The translations under genes and the position numbers were made by a program. Of a DNA stretch of 9,357 bases, positions 7,555 to 9,357 are shown one piece after another. The notes beneath the pieces were generated by a model, which was not told the DNA's origin, ran no database searches, and worked only from the letters and a program-made list of their open reading frames with translations. Numbering within the stretch: the stretch's first letter is position 1; each line of letters starts with the position of its first letter. This DNA comes from Bacteroidales bacterium (GTDB taxonomy: Bacteria; Bacteroidota; Bacteroidia; Bacteroidales; UBA932): NCBI GenBank assembly GCA_004552115.1, contig SFPH01000031.1, forward strand, positions 1 through 9,357, given 5' to 3'.

Positions 7555-7605
7555 AGGCCAAAGAAGTATATACAGATGGAACCAAGTTACCTGATTTATA
7601 GTTTC

Positions 7606-8334
7606 ATGAAGCTGAAGCATCTTTTGAACGCCGCCATGGCGGTCACGGCACTTATGCCGCTTTCCTGCTCAAGCCATTCTTCAAAGCCCTGCTGGAGAGA
7701 CATGACCATAGAGCAGAAACTTGAACTTATGCGTGCGGACGCCGGCAGGATACGCAAGCTGGATTCCCTCGCACAGACAGCATTGGGACCCGGTGCGAAA
7801 TGCCTTGATGCCGTGAAGCACTTATTCAGCTATGGAGGCCGGCTCTGGGTTTACAATCAGGATTGGGGAGGTGTGCTCGAAGTACCTGACGGCTGCGTGC
7901 CTGCCGATGACAGGTGGCAGGCGGACATGAGCTATCATGGGTCAGGGATGTTCACGCCGGACTCCCTTGCGTATATCAACCATTATGAAGGGCTCCAGAC
8001 ATTTTCCTACGATGAGTTCAAGGACTTGATCAGGGAAAGATTCGGAACCGGGACGGGCACCATCATAACTTCCTTCAGGGAAGAATCCGTTCGCTTTGGA
8101 GACGGGTTCATCTCTCCGGCAATAATCATTGAGACCATGAATCCTGACGGCATAGAAGGTTATTGCAGGTACATTTTCAGAGGCCCGGAGGCTGTGACAT
8201 ATGAAGTTTCCGTCCAGTATCCTGCCGGGCTTTTCGGGGAATACGAATATCTCAGGGAGATGGCCGACCGCTACCCGTTCGGCCCCTCCGGACAGAATCC
8301 TGTCATTATGACAGATCTCAGGTATATAAGATAG
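7606..8334 (+). CDS. Hypothetical lipoprotein of unknown family
   Basis: A 242-residue protein. I place the start at ATG 7606, because the frame upstream (from GTG 7537 or ATG 7576) would bury the signal peptide under 10-23 extra residues. Residues 1-20 (MKLKHLL, hydrophobic core, MPLS) form a type II signal peptide with C21 as the lipidation site, so the protein is probably anchored in a membrane facing the periplasm or surface. After a Ser-rich linker, residues about 33-75 look helical (TIEQKLELMRADAGRIRKLD). The remainder is mixed alpha/beta and rich in aromatics and Gly (WVYNQDWGGV, MSYHGSGMF, FRGPEAVTYEVSVQY). Residues 174-206 look like beta strands. I recognise no enzymatic motif or known domain. 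It ends 23 bp before the HD-domain gene and is likely co-transcribed with it. No Shine-Dalgarno is visible, as usual in this phylum. The gene looks intact; function unknown. Confidence 0.8.
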   Translation: MKLKHLLNAAMAVTALMPLSCSSHSSKPCWRDMTIEQKLELMRADAGRIRKLDSLAQTALGPGAKCLDAVKHLFSYGGRLWVYNQDWGGVLEVPDGCVPADDRWQADMSYHGSGMFTPDSLAYINHYEGLQTFSYDEFKDLIRERFGTGTGTIITSFREESVRFGDGFISPAIIIETMNPDGIEGYCRYIFRGPEAVTYEVSVQYPAGLFGEYEYLREMADRYPFGPSGQNPVIMTDLRYIR

Positions 8335-8357
8335 GAAGAATAAAAAACCCCAACACT

Positions 8358-8831
8358 ATGAAAAACGAAGAAATCAGGCAGAACATCATCAGCCTTCTGA
8401 GATCGACAGGGCGCCAGGGCATTGAAGCAACTATCGCATACCTTGAGAGAAGCAACTACTTCAGGGCCAGATGCCACAGCCATCACAGACATTTCGGAGG
8501 CCTCGCCAGGCATTCCCTTGAGGCCTGCGGCTATGCCTTGGCCAATGCCGGCGACATCCCTGCCGGCAGCGTCATCATAGCCACCCTCCTGCACGATGTA
8601 TGTACATCCAGGGCTCGCGACACCGACTGGATTCAAGGCCACGGACGCCGCTCTGTCCGGATTCTTGAGGCAATATGCGGACTCGACCTCAGCGAGGACG
8701 AAAGGGAGGCCATCCTGCTCCATATGCACGGCAGAGCTCCCCAGATGAAGACCAACAGGCTGGCGGCCTTGGTCAACAGGGCAGACCACGTCAGCGCGGG
8801 CGGTCACTGGAGGCTGCGGGAGAGTGCTTGA
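8358..8831 (+). CDS. Small HD-domain metal-dependent hydrolase
   Basis: A 157-residue stand-alone HD-superfamily protein, probably a cytosolic phosphohydrolase acting on a nucleotide or other phosphate ester; the substrate cannot be told. Likely metal ligands are H52 (GGLARHSLE), H79-D80 in LLHD and D143 in NRADH, giving the H...HD...D pattern. GHGRRS (H95) and LHMHG (H122, H124) may add ligands for a second metal, as in other small HD hydrolases. An N-terminal helix (1-30) leads into a cluster of histidines, CHSHHRHF (39-46), just before the first metal ligand. Similar short HD proteins with H-G-G-L and H-G-R-R-S motifs are common in Bacteroidota, from memory. It starts 23 bp after the lipoprotein stop, with an A-rich leader, and is probably the second gene of that transcript. 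It ends 33 bp before a strong terminator. Confidence 0.87.
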   Translation: MKNEEIRQNIISLLRSTGRQGIEATIAYLERSNYFRARCHSHHRHFGGLARHSLEACGYALANAGDIPAGSVIIATLLHDVCTSRARDTDWIQGHGRRSVRILEAICGLDLSEDEREAILLHMHGRAPQMKTNRLAALVNRADHVSAGGHWRLRESA

Positions 8832-8864
8832 CAGCGGTATCGCATCAACGTATATACAACAAAC

Positions 8865-8905
8865 AAAAGCGGTTGCAAACAGTAATCTGTTCGCAACCGC
8901 TTTTT
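8865..8905. terminator. Bidirectional intrinsic terminator between converging genes
   Basis: A long hairpin with arms AAAAGCGGTTGC (8865-8876) and GCAACCGCTTTT (8893-8904), one A/C mismatch (8877/8892), an inner stem AACAG/CTGTT (8878-8882/8887-8891) and a TAAT loop. The + strand ends in TTTTT (to 8905), stopping the lipoprotein-HD transcript. On the - strand the left arm gives GCTTTT followed by GTTTGTTG, stopping the sigma factor transcript. It lies between the two stop codons, exactly where a shared terminator is expected. Confidence 0.9.
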
Positions 8906-8934
8906 GCCTTTCCATTCCGGCAAGCCTCCGACAG

Positions 8935-9357
8935 TCATGCTGCCAACGCGCGACGGGCACCTTTCTTCAGTCTATGAATCCTCACTGAAACATAGTTCTG
9001 GGTTTTCCCGAGCCTTTCGGCAATCTCCGCGGTCTTGACTTGTTCATGCAAGAGCATCAGGATGGTCCGGTCTGCCTCATTGACTCCTGCAAGGAAGTCG
9101 TTCCACCTGTTATTGCAATCAACTTCTTCCAGATGGTATGAAGCCTCATAGCAACAACTTGCAGTACGGCCATAGACGGAACAGTCCATCTCCCACTCTC
9201 CATCTTCATTCTTCTTGTCGAATGAACTGAACAACGACTGACGTTTAGTCTCCTCTGACAGTATGTCCAAGGCGACGTTCTTGGCAACTGTGCAGGCATA
9301 TGGGAACATATCCCTGCTTTCGTCATACGCCGACCTCCACACCTTCTCCAATGTCCG
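8935..9357 (-). CDS. ECF-type RNA polymerase sigma factor, 5' end outside window
   Basis: The last 140 residues of a sigma-70 family factor of the ECF kind. The frame is open to the window edge; a TTG at 9351 could be mistaken for a start, but the visible N-terminus (RTLEKVWRSAYD, then FPYACTVAKNVALDIL) is the middle of sigma region 2, so roughly 30-50 residues must lie beyond the edge. Region 4 occupies about residues 88-138: NEADRTILMLL, then a helix-turn-helix TAEIAERLGKTQNYVSVRIHR that would bind the -35 (or -33) element. The linker between regions 2 and 4 (about 40-87) is acidic and has cysteines at 59, 68, 69 and 81, which is unusual. It ends at the terminator and the next gene is on the opposite strand, so no anti-sigma gene follows directly. 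Target genes unknown. Confidence 0.87.
   Translation of the reverse strand, partial: RTLEKVWRSAYDESRDMFPYACTVAKNVALDILSEETKRQSLFSSFDKKNEDGEWEMDCSVYGRTASCCYEASYHLEEVDCNNRWNDFLAGVNEADRTILMLLHEQVKTAEIAERLGKTQNYVSVRIHRLKKGARRALAA

Noticed and set aside
8271..8960. 229-codon open frame on the - strand across the HD gene and the terminator
   Set aside because: It reads through the antisense of three real features, including the terminator hairpin, and shows no domain.
9349..9351. TTG as the start codon of the sigma factor
   Set aside because: The preceding codons stay in frame to the window edge and the residues there belong to the middle of sigma region 2, so the true start is upstream of the window.

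Overview
The window looks like the chromosome of an uncultured or gut-type Bacteroidales bacterium. The evidence is a GH95 alpha-L-fucosidase, short lipoproteins with Bacteroidota-style signal peptides, genes without Shine-Dalgarno sites, and a moderately GC-rich coding bias with many AGG/AGA arginine codons. This placement comes from protein style and remembered family members, not from a marker gene.

Left part (1-1318): the 3' end of a GH95 fucosidase gene on the + strand runs head-on into the 5' end of a lipoprotein gene on the - strand that has lost most of its body. Just beyond lies the first 67 codons of an AAA ATPase, cut off soon after its Walker A motif. Three broken or abruptly ended genes within about 600 bp suggest an old deletion or recombination scar.

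Centre (1326-7080, - strand): a tightly packed helicase-nuclease pair resembling AddB and AddA. The upstream gene encodes an 846-aa AddB-like PD-(D/E)XK nuclease with a degenerate helicase part. One base after its stop begins a 1070-aa UvrD/AddA-type helicase with its own C-terminal PD-(D/E)XK nuclease. The ATPase fragment follows 7 bp downstream, so the operon once probably read addB-like, addA-like, ATPase. Both nuclease sites and all helicase motifs look intact. The pair could do double-strand break processing, or it could be an accessory anti-DNA system whose third gene has decayed. This operon is the most interesting part of the window.

Right part (7081-9357): a 525-bp gap holds one possible small basic ORF and weak promoter-like motifs. 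It is followed on the + strand by an unrecognised 242-aa lipoprotein and a small HD-domain hydrolase, probably one transcript. These converge on the end of an ECF-type sigma factor gene (- strand, N-terminus outside the window). A strong hairpin between the two stops looks like a shared bidirectional terminator. No tRNA, rRNA, CRISPR array, transposase or integrase was seen.
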